Shown here: piece by piece, positions 53,849 to 62,147 of the stretch
Position numbering within the stretch: the stretch's first letter is position 1
How the letters are laid out: every line of letters begins with the position of its first letter
Assembly (NCBI RefSeq): GCF_004916905.1
Contig: NZ_SDLV01000025.1
Span: 248,001-312,000 of the forward strand
Direction of reading: 5' to 3'
DNA: 64,000 nucleotides
DNA from: Chryseobacterium candidae
GTDB lineage: Bacteria; Bacteroidota; Bacteroidia; Flavobacteriales; Weeksellaceae
Program-made: the position numbers and the translations under genes
The notes under the pieces: model-generated
What the model was told of the DNA's origin: nothing
The model's input: the letters and a program-made list of their open reading frames with translations, nothing else
The model's database searches: none

Positions 53849-54802
53849 TTAAATATTTTTATCATCCAGCCATACCACTTTCTGTTCGGACGAATGCTCC
53901 TGCCCTATTATATCCCTGTATAACTCTGGTCTTCGGGCTTTTAAATACCGACATCCTCCTGCCCGTGTAAGCTTCTCAGGAGTAATGACAGCGGTTTCAA
54001 AACTGTCTTCCCATGAACTGCATTCTGCAATTACATCTCCGAAAGGGTCTATAATCATAGAACATCCGTTTTTCAGCTGATCATCATCCATCCCGACAGG
54101 ATTTGAAAAAACAATATAAGCTGCGTTATCATAAGCTCTTGCCGGAAGCCATTTCATGAGCCAGTCTCTGCCTTTCATTCCATTAAACTCCAGCCGTAAA
54201 GACGTAGGATCTGATTCCCTGTTTTCCCAGAGTTGAGGATCTACAAAACCCGCTCCCGGTCTTGTGGAAGGTGTACACATAGTAACATGGGGCATAAAAA
54301 TAATTTCTGCCCCAAGAAGCCTTGTAGCTCTTACATTTTCGATAACATTGTTATCATAGCAGATCAGAATTCCGCACTTCCAGCCCATGATATTAAACAC
54401 ACAATACTCATTTCCGGGTGTAAGATTCGGATTGATAAAAGGATGAAGTTTTCTGTATTTTGCCTTCAGCCCTGTTTTATCAACACAAACATACGCTTTG
54501 AAAAGGTTATTATTTTCATCTTTTTCAAAAAGGCCAGCCAGGATGGTAATATCATGCTTAGCAGCAATCTCCTGAAGCTTTTTAATACTTTCTCCTTCCG
54601 GAATAAATTCAGCAATATCAAGAAGCTGTTCTCTGGAAAGTTTTCGGGCAAAAGTATAACCTGTAATGGAGCATTCGTGGAAAGCAATCACATGAGATCC
54701 TTTGGATGCTGCCTTACCAGCCAGTTTTTCCATAACAGATAGATTATATGCTTTATCAGCACTTCTGTTTTCAAACTGTGCGGTTGAAATTTTAATATTC
54801 AT
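53849..54802 (-). CDS. Nitrilase-family carbon-nitrogen hydrolase
   Basis: The 317-residue enzyme has the Glu-Lys-Cys triad of the superfamily: Glu in IAFHECSITGY, Lys in KAKYRKLHPF and Cys in GILICYDNNV, and a second Glu in WENRESDPTS. It should hydrolyse an amide, nitrile or carbamoyl substrate in the cytosol. I start at ATG 54802 (MNIKISTAQFENR), because STAQFE is the normal first strand; the frame extends five codons further. It lies 66 bases downstream of an AraC regulator gene on the same strand, which may control it. Confidence 0.9.
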   Translation of the reverse strand: MNIKISTAQFENRSADKAYNLSVMEKLAGKAASKGSHVIAFHECSITGYTFARKLSREQLLDIAEFIPEGESIKKLQEIAAKHDITILAGLFEKDENNNLFKAYVCVDKTGLKAKYRKLHPFINPNLTPGNEYCVFNIMGWKCGILICYDNNVIENVRATRLLGAEIIFMPHVTMCTPSTRPGAGFVDPQLWENRESDPTSLRLEFNGMKGRDWLMKWLPARAYDNAAYIVFSNPVGMDDDQLKNGCSMIIDPFGDVIAECSSWEDSFETAVITPEKLTRAGGCRYLKARRPELYRDIIGQEHSSEQKVVWLDDKNI

Positions 54803-54868
54803 TATTTTTTTAAGCAAAACTATATAGTATTGCCTGCGAAAAATTGTATAAAACCGACATTGTTATTT

Positions 54869-55666
54869 TTACAGCTCAATAAAATTAACAGCCATTTTAT
54901 TTTCTGTCTTCAGATATTGTTTGGGAGTAAGCCCGATATTGTTTTTGAATTCCCTGATAAGATGCGACTGATCAGAATATCCAGCTTCGTAAGAAAGCAT
55001 GGTCATATTTTTATAACCAATCTCATTTTTCATAAGGCCTAAGAAGTAATGAAGACGGATAATATTTCCGTATTTTTTGGGAGACAAACCCAAATGGCAC
55101 TCAAATTTTCGTTCTAAATGACGCTCAGAATATCCGGTAAAATGCTGTAAATCCCCGGAGGATACAGAACCTTTGCTTTGAAGAAGATATTGTTGTGTAG
55201 CTGCTATAATATGGTGATCCATGCTCATTCCTTCCGATAAAAACCCGGTAAAAAATACATTCAGTTCATGAATAACTCTTAAGGGATCTGCTTTATTAAA
55301 CAATTTTTCCTGAAATATTTCCAGTTTATTTTTCAATACATCTTCCACTGAAATAATCTGATTACAAATATCTTTAGCAGACGTTTTTAAAAGGATATTC
55401 AAAAAATAAGGTTGAAATACTACGGCAATCAGAGAAAATTTCCCTTTTGAAGAGAAATCTTTGTAGCCGTTCAAAGCTCCGTAGAAAAAGGAAAGTGGCA
55501 TCCGTTCCTTTGAAATAGCGGAATACAGTTTCATATTTCCGGATAGAATCAGTCCGGAACTTCCATCCGTAAAGAGCCTTAAACTCTTCATATTCTCCCT
55601 GGAGTTTTCCAATAAGATATAATGTCTTATAAAAGAAGCCAGATGTTTAGGAGGCGAAATCTGCAT
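54869..55666 (-). CDS. AraC-family transcriptional regulator
   Basis: The 265-residue protein has a divergent N-terminal sensor region with PPKHLASFIRHYILLENS, followed by a C-terminal double helix-turn-helix (SSGDLQHFTGYSERHLERKF and MTMLSYEAGYSDQSHLIREF). The first part resembles the DUF6597 type common in Bacteroidetes. A perfect leftward -7 box TAAATTTG (55671-55678) ends only 4 bases before the ATG, so the mRNA is probably leaderless. It may regulate the nitrilase gene below it or the divergent flavin protein gene. Confidence 0.88.
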   Translation of the reverse strand: MQISPPKHLASFIRHYILLENSRENMKSLRLFTDGSSGLILSGNMKLYSAISKERMPLSFFYGALNGYKDFSSKGKFSLIAVVFQPYFLNILLKTSAKDICNQIISVEDVLKNKLEIFQEKLFNKADPLRVIHELNVFFTGFLSEGMSMDHHIIAATQQYLLQSKGSVSSGDLQHFTGYSERHLERKFECHLGLSPKKYGNIIRLHYFLGLMKNEIGYKNMTMLSYEAGYSDQSHLIREFKNNIGLTPKQYLKTENKMAVNFIEL

Positions 55667-55787
55667 TCATCAAATTTACGTAAAACTTATTTATTGAAAA
55701 GAAATCAAGCCCAGGTACCACAATTTATTCCCTTTTGGTCAGGTATTTGAATGTTTTAATGAATACCAATAACTAAAATATTATATT

Positions 55788-56294
55788 ATGTCAACACAAA
55801 ATCTTACCCACCTGGAAGCAATCAAAAAGATCAAAGAACTCTCGGAAAGTGCAAGAATATGTATGTTCTGTACAGAATTGGAAACTACTCCTATCAATTC
55901 AAGACCGATGACGTTACAGGAAACAGACGACAGCGGAAATCTCTGGTTTATCAGCAGCGGAACCAGCAATAAGAATTTTGAAATAAAAGAAGACCGAAGA
56001 GTACAATTGTTTTTTATGAACAATAGTGATTCTCAATATCTTTCTGTTTATGGGAAAGCTTCTATTTATAAAGATAAAGCAACTATAGAAGATAAATGGT
56101 CTCCTCTTGCTAAAGCCTGGTTTGACGGAAAAGACGATCCAAATGTTTCCATTATCCGTGTAGAGCCTAAAGAAACCTATTACTGGGATACCAAAGCAGG
56201 AAAACTGGTAAGCCTGTTTAGTTTTGTAACGGCCGCAATCACAGGAAACAAAACCGATAATTCCGACGGTGTGGAAGGAAATGCAACGATTTAA
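55788..56294 (+). CDS. Pyridoxamine 5'-phosphate oxidase-like flavin-binding protein (general stress 26 type)
   Basis: The 168-residue protein has the split-barrel flavin fold: ARICMFCTELETTPINSRPM near the start, the FMN-contacting GNLWFISSGTSNKNFEIKED and the C-terminal VRVEPKETYYWDTK-like segment. It matches the general stress protein 26 group rather than true PdxH, whose PLP residues are missing. It probably binds FMN, FAD or heme and reduces a small molecule in stress. A terminator follows. Confidence 0.88.
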   Translation: MSTQNLTHLEAIKKIKELSESARICMFCTELETTPINSRPMTLQETDDSGNLWFISSGTSNKNFEIKEDRRVQLFFMNNSDSQYLSVYGKASIYKDKATIEDKWSPLAKAWFDGKDDPNVSIIRVEPKETYYWDTKAGKLVSLFSFVTAAITGNKTDNSDGVEGNATI

Positions 56295-56387
56295 AAATAT
56301 TAAATAAAGAATACATTTTCTCACAGATTAAACAGATTTGCACTTAATTGTCAGAGCAGTTTTTGTGATCTGCGAGAGAAAAAAATG

Positions 56388-56418
56388 AAGCTGTCTCACA
56401 ATTGAGATAGCTTTTTTT
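56388..56418 (+). terminator. Terminator of the flavin protein gene
   Basis: AAGCTGTCTCA pairs with TGAGATAGCTT around a 4-base loop, followed by six Ts. Confidence 0.88.
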
Positions 56419-56430
56419 ATATTTCATTGT

Positions 56431-56640
56431 TTGGAGGGAATTGTTTTCAAAGTAAGGGAAAGCAAATATTCTTATGCAATTCAATTCACTCCTGGCGAAA
56501 ATAATGTGATGAACTTACTGTATTTTTTGAATTTCTTCTTGAAATCCGAAGAATCAGTGTATCTCGCTTTAAAAGAAACTACAAAAATGGACAATGTTTA
56601 TCCAAAATTTATTGTTCTTAACCGATTTATGCGTATTTAA
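56431..56640 (+). CDS. Doubtful small ORF
   Basis: The frame encodes 69 residues from TTG (MEGIVFKVRESKYSYAIQFT). It is bracketed by a terminator just before it and a hairpin with a T run just after (56641-56677), as a real transcription unit would be. There is no family resemblance and no clear promoter, and the start is non-ATG. It could be the end of a decayed gene. I keep it as a possible gene only. Confidence 0.3.
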   Translation: MEGIVFKVRESKYSYAIQFTPGENNVMNLLYFLNFFLKSEESVYLALKETTKMDNVYPKFIVLNRFMRI

Positions 56641-56677
56641 AAAAGGCTCAGATTATAAAATCCAAGCCTAACTTTTT
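56641..56677 (+). terminator. Imperfect terminator hairpin
   Basis: AGGCT-ca-GATT pairs with AATC-ca-AGCCT and is followed by AACTTTTTT. The bases from 56678 to 56822 show nothing further. Confidence 0.55.
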
Positions 56678-56822
56678 TACTTACACGCTTCGTGGGATAG
56701 TGTCCAGAAAATAATTCTGTGCTTTTTTATTCTTTATCCTGAAGATACTTTTTGAAAGAATGAAGTAAGCTGGAAATGTGAATCTGTCATTCATCATTGA
56801 TAACGCTTAATTCATCATTATT

Positions 56823-58004
56823 CTAAAGCATTTTAAGGTTGTTTACTTCCAGTTCTGTAAGGATTCTCCAGTGTCCTCTCTTGATATTCTTCTTCGTTAA
56901 TCCTGCAAACATCACTCTGTCTAAAGATTCTACTTCGTATCCTAATCTTTGGAAAATTCTTCTGATAACACGGTTCCATCCGATGTGAATCTCAATTCCG
57001 ACTTCATTCTTAGGCTTTCCTTCAATATATGAAATCTGATCAACCACAGCTACTCCTTCATCAAGACGGATACCTTCAGCAATAAGGCGTAAATCTTCAC
57101 CGGTAAGCTTTTTATCCAATGTAACATGATAAATCTTCTTAGCATCAAAAGATGGATGCGTCAGCTTTTTAGTCATGTGACCATCATTGGTTAATAAGAT
57201 CACTCCTGTTGTGGAACGATCCAGTCTTCCAACCGGGAAAAGCCTGTACGGAGAAGCATTCGCCACAAGATCCATTACGGTTTTTCTTGCTTTATCATCT
57301 TTTGTTGTAGAAATATAACCTTTTGGCTTATTCAAAAGTACATATACAGGTTTTTCAGGAGTAATACTTTGTCCGTCAAAAACTACTCTGTCTGTTTTCT
57401 GTACCTGATATCCCATTTCAGTTACCACCTTTCCGTTTACTTCTACCAATCCCTGAGTAATCAAATCATCAGCCTCTCTTCTGCTGCAGATTCCGGAATT
57501 AGCAATATACTTGTTAAGACGGATGCTGTCTTTATGAACGTCTTTTTCAATTTTGTTCAGCCTTCTTTTCTGTACAAAAGATCTTGTTTTGTCATCATTT
57601 CTGTCATCACCGCTGGAAGGTCTTCTTCCGTATTTCAGGCTGCCTCTTTCGTACTTATCTCTTGTATCGAAGTTTTTCCCTCCTCTCTTAGGTTTTCCAA
57701 AAGATTTCTTCTCATAGCTCTCACTTTTGTTTGTGATATAAGGTTTTCTTTCAGATTTTGATCCTGAATCATCGTTGGAATTCTCGAAACTGTCTGTATT
57801 TCTTTTGAAAGGTTTCTTTTCAAATCTTGAATTGGATCCTTTATGTTCCGGGCCTTTTTTCCCTCCATCTTTAGAGAAAGGCTTGTTAAAAGGTTTTGAT
57901 CCTGAAGAATTTCCAGATCTGGAAGCACGAGAATCATCAGAACTTTTCTTGGTTGAAATTCTTGGTCTCTTTGGTCTGTCTGAATTATTATTATCTCTGC
58001 TCAT
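56823..58004 (-). CDS. RluB-type 23S rRNA pseudouridine synthase with charged N-terminal extension
   Basis: The 393-residue protein begins with about 150 residues of low-complexity Ser/Lys/Arg/Asp/Phe-rich sequence, probably disordered and RNA-binding. An S4 domain (IRLNKYIANSGICSRREADD) and the synthase domain follow, with the catalytic Asp in FPVGRLDRSTTGVILLTNDG and a late IHIGWNRVIRRIFQRLGYEV. RluB and RluE/F-type enzymes make pseudouridine in large-subunit rRNA. Such extensions are usual in Bacteroidetes. Leftward TATCTTTG lies just upstream as a -7 box. Confidence 0.95.
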   Translation of the reverse strand: MSRDNNNSDRPKRPRISTKKSSDDSRASRSGNSSGSKPFNKPFSKDGGKKGPEHKGSNSRFEKKPFKRNTDSFENSNDDSGSKSERKPYITNKSESYEKKSFGKPKRGGKNFDTRDKYERGSLKYGRRPSSGDDRNDDKTRSFVQKRRLNKIEKDVHKDSIRLNKYIANSGICSRREADDLITQGLVEVNGKVVTEMGYQVQKTDRVVFDGQSITPEKPVYVLLNKPKGYISTTKDDKARKTVMDLVANASPYRLFPVGRLDRSTTGVILLTNDGHMTKKLTHPSFDAKKIYHVTLDKKLTGEDLRLIAEGIRLDEGVAVVDQISYIEGKPKNEVGIEIHIGWNRVIRRIFQRLGYEVESLDRVMFAGLTKKNIKRGHWRILTELEVNNLKML

Positions 58005-58105
58005 TCTAAAAATTTCTGCAAAGATAGTAATTTAGTTACGAGTTAAAAATTAAGAATCATAACTTTGCACTATAGTTTACATTTTAACTTTATATAAAAT
58101 AGAAG

Positions 58106-59152
58106 ATGATAACAATATTAAACGATAATTTCTCTCAGCTCAACGAGTTTCTTCACGAAAAAACTTTCAGTAAAATTTTCATTCTTGTAGATGAAAACAC
58201 TCATGAATACTGCCTTCCTGTTCTTTTAGGGAATATGGAAACGGATCTTGCATTTGAAATTTTAGAGATTGAGGCTGGAGAGGAAATGAAAAATATTCAG
58301 ACAGCCAATCAGCTTTGGGAAATTCTTACAGAAATGCAGGCAGACAGAAAAGCACTGGTTATTAACCTTGGCGGCGGTGTGATTACGGATATGGGAGGAT
58401 TTGTTGCATCTACTTATAAAAGAGGAATACAGTTTGTCAATATCCCTACTACCCTTTTATCAATGTGTGATGCTTCCATAGGCGGAAAAACCGGGATCGA
58501 TCTGATGCACTATAAAAATATGGTGGGAACTTTTGCTTTCCCTGAGCAAATCTTTATTTTTCCAAAATTCTTAGAAACACTGCCTTTTAAAGAATTAAGA
58601 AGTGGTTTTGCAGAAATGCTGAAACATGGGTTAATTGCTGATAAAAATCATTGGGATAAGCTGATTCAGATCCGCAAACTGGAAGTGGAAACAGTGTTTC
58701 CCCATATTCAGACCTCTATGAATATTAAACAGAATGTTGTAGATCAGGATTTCCATGAGCAGAACATCAGAAAAACACTTAATTTCGGGCATACAATAGG
58801 ACATGCGGTAGAAAGTTTATGTCTTCAGCAGGAAAATCCAATCCTTCACGGTGAAGCTGTGGCTATGGGAATGATTGCTGAAGCTCATCTTGCTTATCTT
58901 GAAAACCTTATTTCTGAAGAAGATTCAAAAATAATCATTGAAAACATTCAGAGATACTATCCTTACCTTGATATCAGTGATTTTAAAGATGAAGACATTA
59001 CGGCTTTATTACTCAATGATAAAAAGAATACAGACCTTAAAATCAACTTTTCCCTGCTTTCAGGAATAGGTTCATGCCACTATGATCATCAGTGCAGCCA
59101 GGAAAACATTCTTGAAGCTATTTCTTTTTATAGAAAATTGAATGATGCTTAA
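58106..59152 (+). CDS. aroB: 3-dehydroquinate synthase
   Basis: AroB converts DAHP to 3-dehydroquinate with NAD and a divalent metal, the second shikimate step. The 348-residue protein shows NLGGGVITDMGGFVASTYKR, NIPTTLLSMCDASIGGKTGI, the metal-binding GFAEMLKHGLI and the HTIGHAVES, LHGEAVAMGM histidine motifs. A promoter with TTTG and TAACTTTA (17 bases between) precedes it. It is a single gene, diverging from the RluB-like gene. Confidence 0.97.
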   Translation: MITILNDNFSQLNEFLHEKTFSKIFILVDENTHEYCLPVLLGNMETDLAFEILEIEAGEEMKNIQTANQLWEILTEMQADRKALVINLGGGVITDMGGFVASTYKRGIQFVNIPTTLLSMCDASIGGKTGIDLMHYKNMVGTFAFPEQIFIFPKFLETLPFKELRSGFAEMLKHGLIADKNHWDKLIQIRKLEVETVFPHIQTSMNIKQNVVDQDFHEQNIRKTLNFGHTIGHAVESLCLQQENPILHGEAVAMGMIAEAHLAYLENLISEEDSKIIIENIQRYYPYLDISDFKDEDITALLLNDKKNTDLKINFSLLSGIGSCHYDHQCSQENILEAISFYRKLNDA

Positions 59153-59275
59153 TAATTTTCACACAACAGTTTCATTTCTTAATACAACTTTTGACAAAAT
59201 TGTCAATTTAGACAACATCTAAACAAATGTTTATTTAAAAATATAATAAATTGACAATCAATTACATAAAACAAA

Positions 59276-59303
59276 AACCACTTCAACACTAAGTGGTTTT
59301 TTT
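59276..59303 (+). terminator. Terminator between aroB and the barrel array
   Basis: AACCACTT pairs with AAGTGGTT around a 7-base loop with a T run behind, 120 bases after aroB. It insulates the barrel array from aroB transcription. Confidence 0.85.
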
Positions 59304-59329
59304 ATTGATTTTAATCATAAAAAATATTT

Positions 59330-59345
59330 TTGGCAAGCAATTTGA
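59330..59345 (+). promoter_or_regulatory. Sigma-54-type (-24/-12) promoter 1
   Basis: TTGGCA (59330-59335) and TTTGA (59341-59345) place GG and the -12 G ten bases apart, as RpoN requires; the last -12 base is A rather than C. Confidence 0.65.
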
Positions 59346-59427
59346 AAGATACTCTGCGTTCAACTGAAAATGCTGAACAGTAGTAAAATTTAAAATTAAG
59401 AAAGAGTAAAATTAAAAAATTAAAGTT

Positions 59428-60063
59428 ATGAAAAAGTTAATTTTAGGATTAGCGTTAACTGCAGGAACATTCGCATTCGCTCAACAGACAGGAAATACAT
59501 CTTCTAATCCGGTAACATTCGGGGTAAAAGGAGGAATGAACGTTTCTTCACTTTCAAAAGACAGTGGTCTTGATGATCAGAAATCTAAAATTGGATTTAA
59601 CGCAGGTGTGTTTGCCAACATTCCGTTAGCGGCTTCATTCAGCGTTCAGCCGGAGGTTCAGTATTCGCAATATGGTAATAAATCAGATTATACTTTTGCA
59701 GGAACAAAATATTCAGCTTCTACCAAACTAGATTATATTACGGTACCGGTAATGTTCCAGTATAACCTGATCCCTGATTTGTATGTTGAGGCAGGACCAG
59801 AATTCGGTTTCATGGTAAGTGCTAAAAACAAGTTCAAAAATGAATCTAATGGACAATCAAATACCACTGATAACTACAAAGACAATTTAAATACATTCAA
59901 CTTTGGTATTGGTCTTGGTGCAGGATATTATTTCACTCCGAACCTTGGACTTACAGCGAGATATGTAGCAGGTTTAACAGATATCGCAAAAAACAGACCT
60001 AGTGGTTCTGATGCAGTGAGAAACAACCTATTTCAGGTAGGATTAGCTTATAAATTCAAATAA
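59428..60063 (+). CDS. PorT-family outer membrane beta-barrel protein, paralog 1
   Basis: The 211-residue protein has a signal peptide (MKKLILGLALTAGTFAFAQ) and a small barrel of the OMP_b-brl_2/PorT type: VTFGVKGGMNVSSLS, FNAGVFANIPLAASFSVQPE, LDYITVPVMFQYNLIPDLYV and the closing GLGAGYYFTPNLGLTARYV ending in aromatic-Lys (YKFK). It should be an eight- to ten-strand outer membrane protein. It starts the tandem array and has its own -24/-12 promoter 83 bases upstream and its own terminator. The role is unknown. Confidence 0.92.
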   Translation: MKKLILGLALTAGTFAFAQQTGNTSSNPVTFGVKGGMNVSSLSKDSGLDDQKSKIGFNAGVFANIPLAASFSVQPEVQYSQYGNKSDYTFAGTKYSASTKLDYITVPVMFQYNLIPDLYVEAGPEFGFMVSAKNKFKNESNGQSNTTDNYKDNLNTFNFGIGLGAGYYFTPNLGLTARYVAGLTDIAKNRPSGSDAVRNNLFQVGLAYKFK

Positions 60064-60100
60064 GCTGCACATTCACTAACAAATTTTATATTCAATAGAA

Positions 60101-60134
60101 AAGATCAGATTAATTTTTAATCTGGTCTTTTTTT
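60101..60134 (+). terminator. Terminator of barrel paralog 1
   Basis: AAGATCAGATTAA pairs with TTAATCTGGTCTT and is followed by a T run. Confidence 0.88.
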
Positions 60135-60235
60135 ATTTTAAAATAATAATGAGTTGATAAAGCACTGCAAATACATCCCAAATAGATGATTTATACATTC
60201 GTTAAAAACATATAAAGTCTTTATACAAGGGAATT

Positions 60236-60254
60236 GACGGCATATTGTTTGTTG
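60236..60254 (+). promoter_or_regulatory. Degenerate sigma-54-type promoter 2
   Basis: ACGGCA and TTTGTT set GG (60239-60240) and G (60251) ten bases apart, but both elements are weaker than in the other copies. The position, 42 bases before the second barrel gene, supports it. Confidence 0.4.
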
Positions 60255-60293
60255 CTTTCCGAGCGTTAAACAACATAAAAAATAAACTAATCT

Positions 60294-60914
60294 ATGAAAA
60301 AGATTTTCCTAAGCCTCACACTTATCGCAGGCACTTTTGCATTTGCTCAAAGCACTTCAACTTCTACTGATGCTTCTACTCCATTAACATCTTCTTCAAA
60401 AATCAAATTTGGTTTGAAAGCAGGCCTTAATGTTTCCAATCTTTCTAATATGGATATGAATTCAAAAGCTGGATTCTATGGTGGTGCTTTTGTAAACATT
60501 CCTGTTTCTAAAGATTTCTCTGTTCAACCGGAAGTATTATATAGTGCTGCGGGAGCAAAGGAGAAAGGCGGCAGTAATGCAAAACTTAATTTAGAATATC
60601 TTTCTGTACCTGTAATGTTCCAATATAAAGCAATTCCAAATCTATATGTGGAAGCAGGACCACAATTTAACTTTTTAATTGATGCCAGATTAAAGAAAAG
60701 TGCTTCTACCGGTGCTTTAAAAAATGCAACACAATCATTTGATTTTGGAATCGGATTGGGAGCTGGCTACTATTTTACCAAAAACATTGGGATAAATCTG
60801 AGATATAACGCAGGCCTGTCTGATATTGTAAAAACAAAATATCAATATGGATATGACAGAGAAGGATCTGTAAAAAATGGGGTATTCCAGGTAGGAGTAA
60901 ACTACAAATTCTAA
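60294..60914 (+). CDS. PorT-family outer membrane beta-barrel protein, paralog 2
   Basis: The 206-residue protein has the same plan as its neighbours: signal peptide (MKKIFLSLTLIAGTFAFAQ), a Ser/Thr-rich linker, IKFGLKAGLNVSNLSN, FVNIPVSKDFSVQPEVLYS, LEYLSVPVMFQYKAIPNLYV and GLGAGYYFTKNIGINLRYN, ending YKF. It is closer to paralog 3 than to paralog 1 in the first strands. Function unknown. Confidence 0.92.
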   Translation: MKKIFLSLTLIAGTFAFAQSTSTSTDASTPLTSSSKIKFGLKAGLNVSNLSNMDMNSKAGFYGGAFVNIPVSKDFSVQPEVLYSAAGAKEKGGSNAKLNLEYLSVPVMFQYKAIPNLYVEAGPQFNFLIDARLKKSASTGALKNATQSFDFGIGLGAGYYFTKNIGINLRYNAGLSDIVKTKYQYGYDREGSVKNGVFQVGVNYKF

Positions 60915-60957
60915 GGCTTTATATAGCTTTTCTCAGTAATTTTTTATAATTAAAGTG

Positions 60958-60987
60958 GAGTCGGATTAAAATTAATCCAGCTTTTTT
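60958..60987 (+). terminator. Terminator of barrel paralog 2
   Basis: CGGATTAA and TTAATCC pair inside flanking AG/CT and a T run follows. Confidence 0.75.
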
Positions 60988-61053
60988 AATACAATAGAAA
61001 AATTATTCTTCAAGAAAACACGGTAAATAGTAAATTCAGAGTACATTTTAACT

Positions 61054-61069
61054 TTGGCACGCAGTTTGA
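61054..61069 (+). promoter_or_regulatory. Sigma-54-type promoter 3
   Basis: TTGGCACG (61054-61061) is an exact -24 element and TTTGA forms the -12 element, with GG and G ten bases apart. It lies 52 bases before the third barrel gene. Confidence 0.65.
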
Positions 61070-61120
61070 TTCCTAATGAAATGTTAAATAAAACTTAAAA
61101 ACTATTAAAATATAAAACTT

Positions 61121-61708
61121 ATGAAAAAGATTTTTTTAGGTCTTGCGTTAGTAGCAGGTACTTTCGCTTTCTCTCAGAAGACTTCTACTGCTTCATCTTC
61201 TCCAGTTAGATTTGGTGTAAAAGCAGGTCTTAATATCTCTACTATTTCTGATAATGACTTCAACTCTAAAGCTGGATTTTACGGAGGAGTATTTGCTAAT
61301 ATTCCAGTGGCTAAGGACTTCTCTTTCCAACCAGAAGTAATGTATAGCGGAATGGGCGCAAAGTTTAAAGCAGACAGCGATGCTAAAGCAAACCTAGATT
61401 ATATCTCTGTTCCTTTAATGCTTCAGTACAATGCTCTGCCTAATCTATACCTGGAAGCTGGTCCACAGTTCAGTTTTCTTGTGAATTCAAAATTAAAATA
61501 TAAATCAAGCTCTACAGATGCCAAAGATGTTTTCAAATCATTTGACTTCGGAATTGGTCTTGGAGCTGGATACTATTTCACCCAAAACATTGGAGTTACG
61601 GCAAGATATGTTGCAGGTTTAACAGATGTAGCGAAAAACAGACCAGACCTATCTGAAGACAAAGCTAAAAATGGTGTATTCCAATTTGGTTTAGCTTATA
61701 AATTCTAA
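61121..61708 (+). CDS. PorT-family outer membrane beta-barrel protein, paralog 3
   Basis: The 195-residue protein is the shortest of the array: signal peptide (MKKIFLGLALVAGTFAFSQ), VRFGVKAGLNISTISDND, GGVFANIPVAKDFSFQPEVM, LDYISVPLMLQYNALPNLYL, GLGAGYYFTQNIGVTARYV, ending in LAYKF. Strand and turn positions match those of paralogs 1 and 2, so the array came from duplication. The surface loops differ most, as expected for outer membrane barrels. Confidence 0.92.
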   Translation: MKKIFLGLALVAGTFAFSQKTSTASSSPVRFGVKAGLNISTISDNDFNSKAGFYGGVFANIPVAKDFSFQPEVMYSGMGAKFKADSDAKANLDYISVPLMLQYNALPNLYLEAGPQFSFLVNSKLKYKSSSTDAKDVFKSFDFGIGLGAGYYFTQNIGVTARYVAGLTDVAKNRPDLSEDKAKNGVFQFGLAYKF

Positions 61709-61748
61709 TAAATCAATTTAGCTTTTAAAGCAAACCACTAATCAATAC

Positions 61749-61778
61749 AAGCCGGATTTAATATAATCCGGCTTTTTT
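61749..61778 (+). terminator. Terminator of barrel paralog 3
   Basis: AAGCCGGATT pairs with AATCCGGCTT around a short A/T loop, with a T run behind. Confidence 0.9.
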
Positions 61779-61794
61779 ATTGGTCTTAATATTT

Positions 61795-61810
61795 TTGGCA
61801 AGAAATTTGC
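61795..61810 (+). promoter_or_regulatory. Sigma-54-type promoter 4 (orphaned)
   Basis: TTGGCA and ATTTGC hold GG (61797-61798) and GC (61809-61810) exactly ten bases apart, a full -24/-12 match. No intact gene follows at the usual 40-80 bases; the next barrel sequence is a pseudogene 340 bases away, behind a terminator. Confidence 0.65.
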
Positions 61811-62039
61811 CTGTAAATTAACTGATTGTACTCTATCCCGGAAATTCCCAATTTATGGTTCATGTTTTCATAATGAGTATACTTTGATCCAGTTGATATT
61901 CAACTGAATATCAAAATCAAATCTAACTATTACCATTAAACTTTAACGTGAATTATGCCAGCCAGAATGGCAATTAGAGTATACAACAGAATACTGAAGA
62001 TATTTTGTTTATCAAAAAGATACATTTTGATTTCAATAG

Positions 62040-62075
62040 AAAAAGTCAGGTTAATTAGTTTAAGCCTGACTTTTT
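62040..62075 (+). terminator. Terminator inside the 61709-62147 gap
   Basis: AAAAAGTCAGG pairs with CCTGACTTTTT. It stands between promoter 4 and the pseudogene, as though a whole gene had been lost from between promoter and terminator. Confidence 0.8.
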
Positions 62076-62147
62076 CGCTTATTATTTTATCAATTTCTCA
62101 TTTTATAGCAGGTATTTTGTTGCCGGGAAGGAAATTAAACTTCAATC

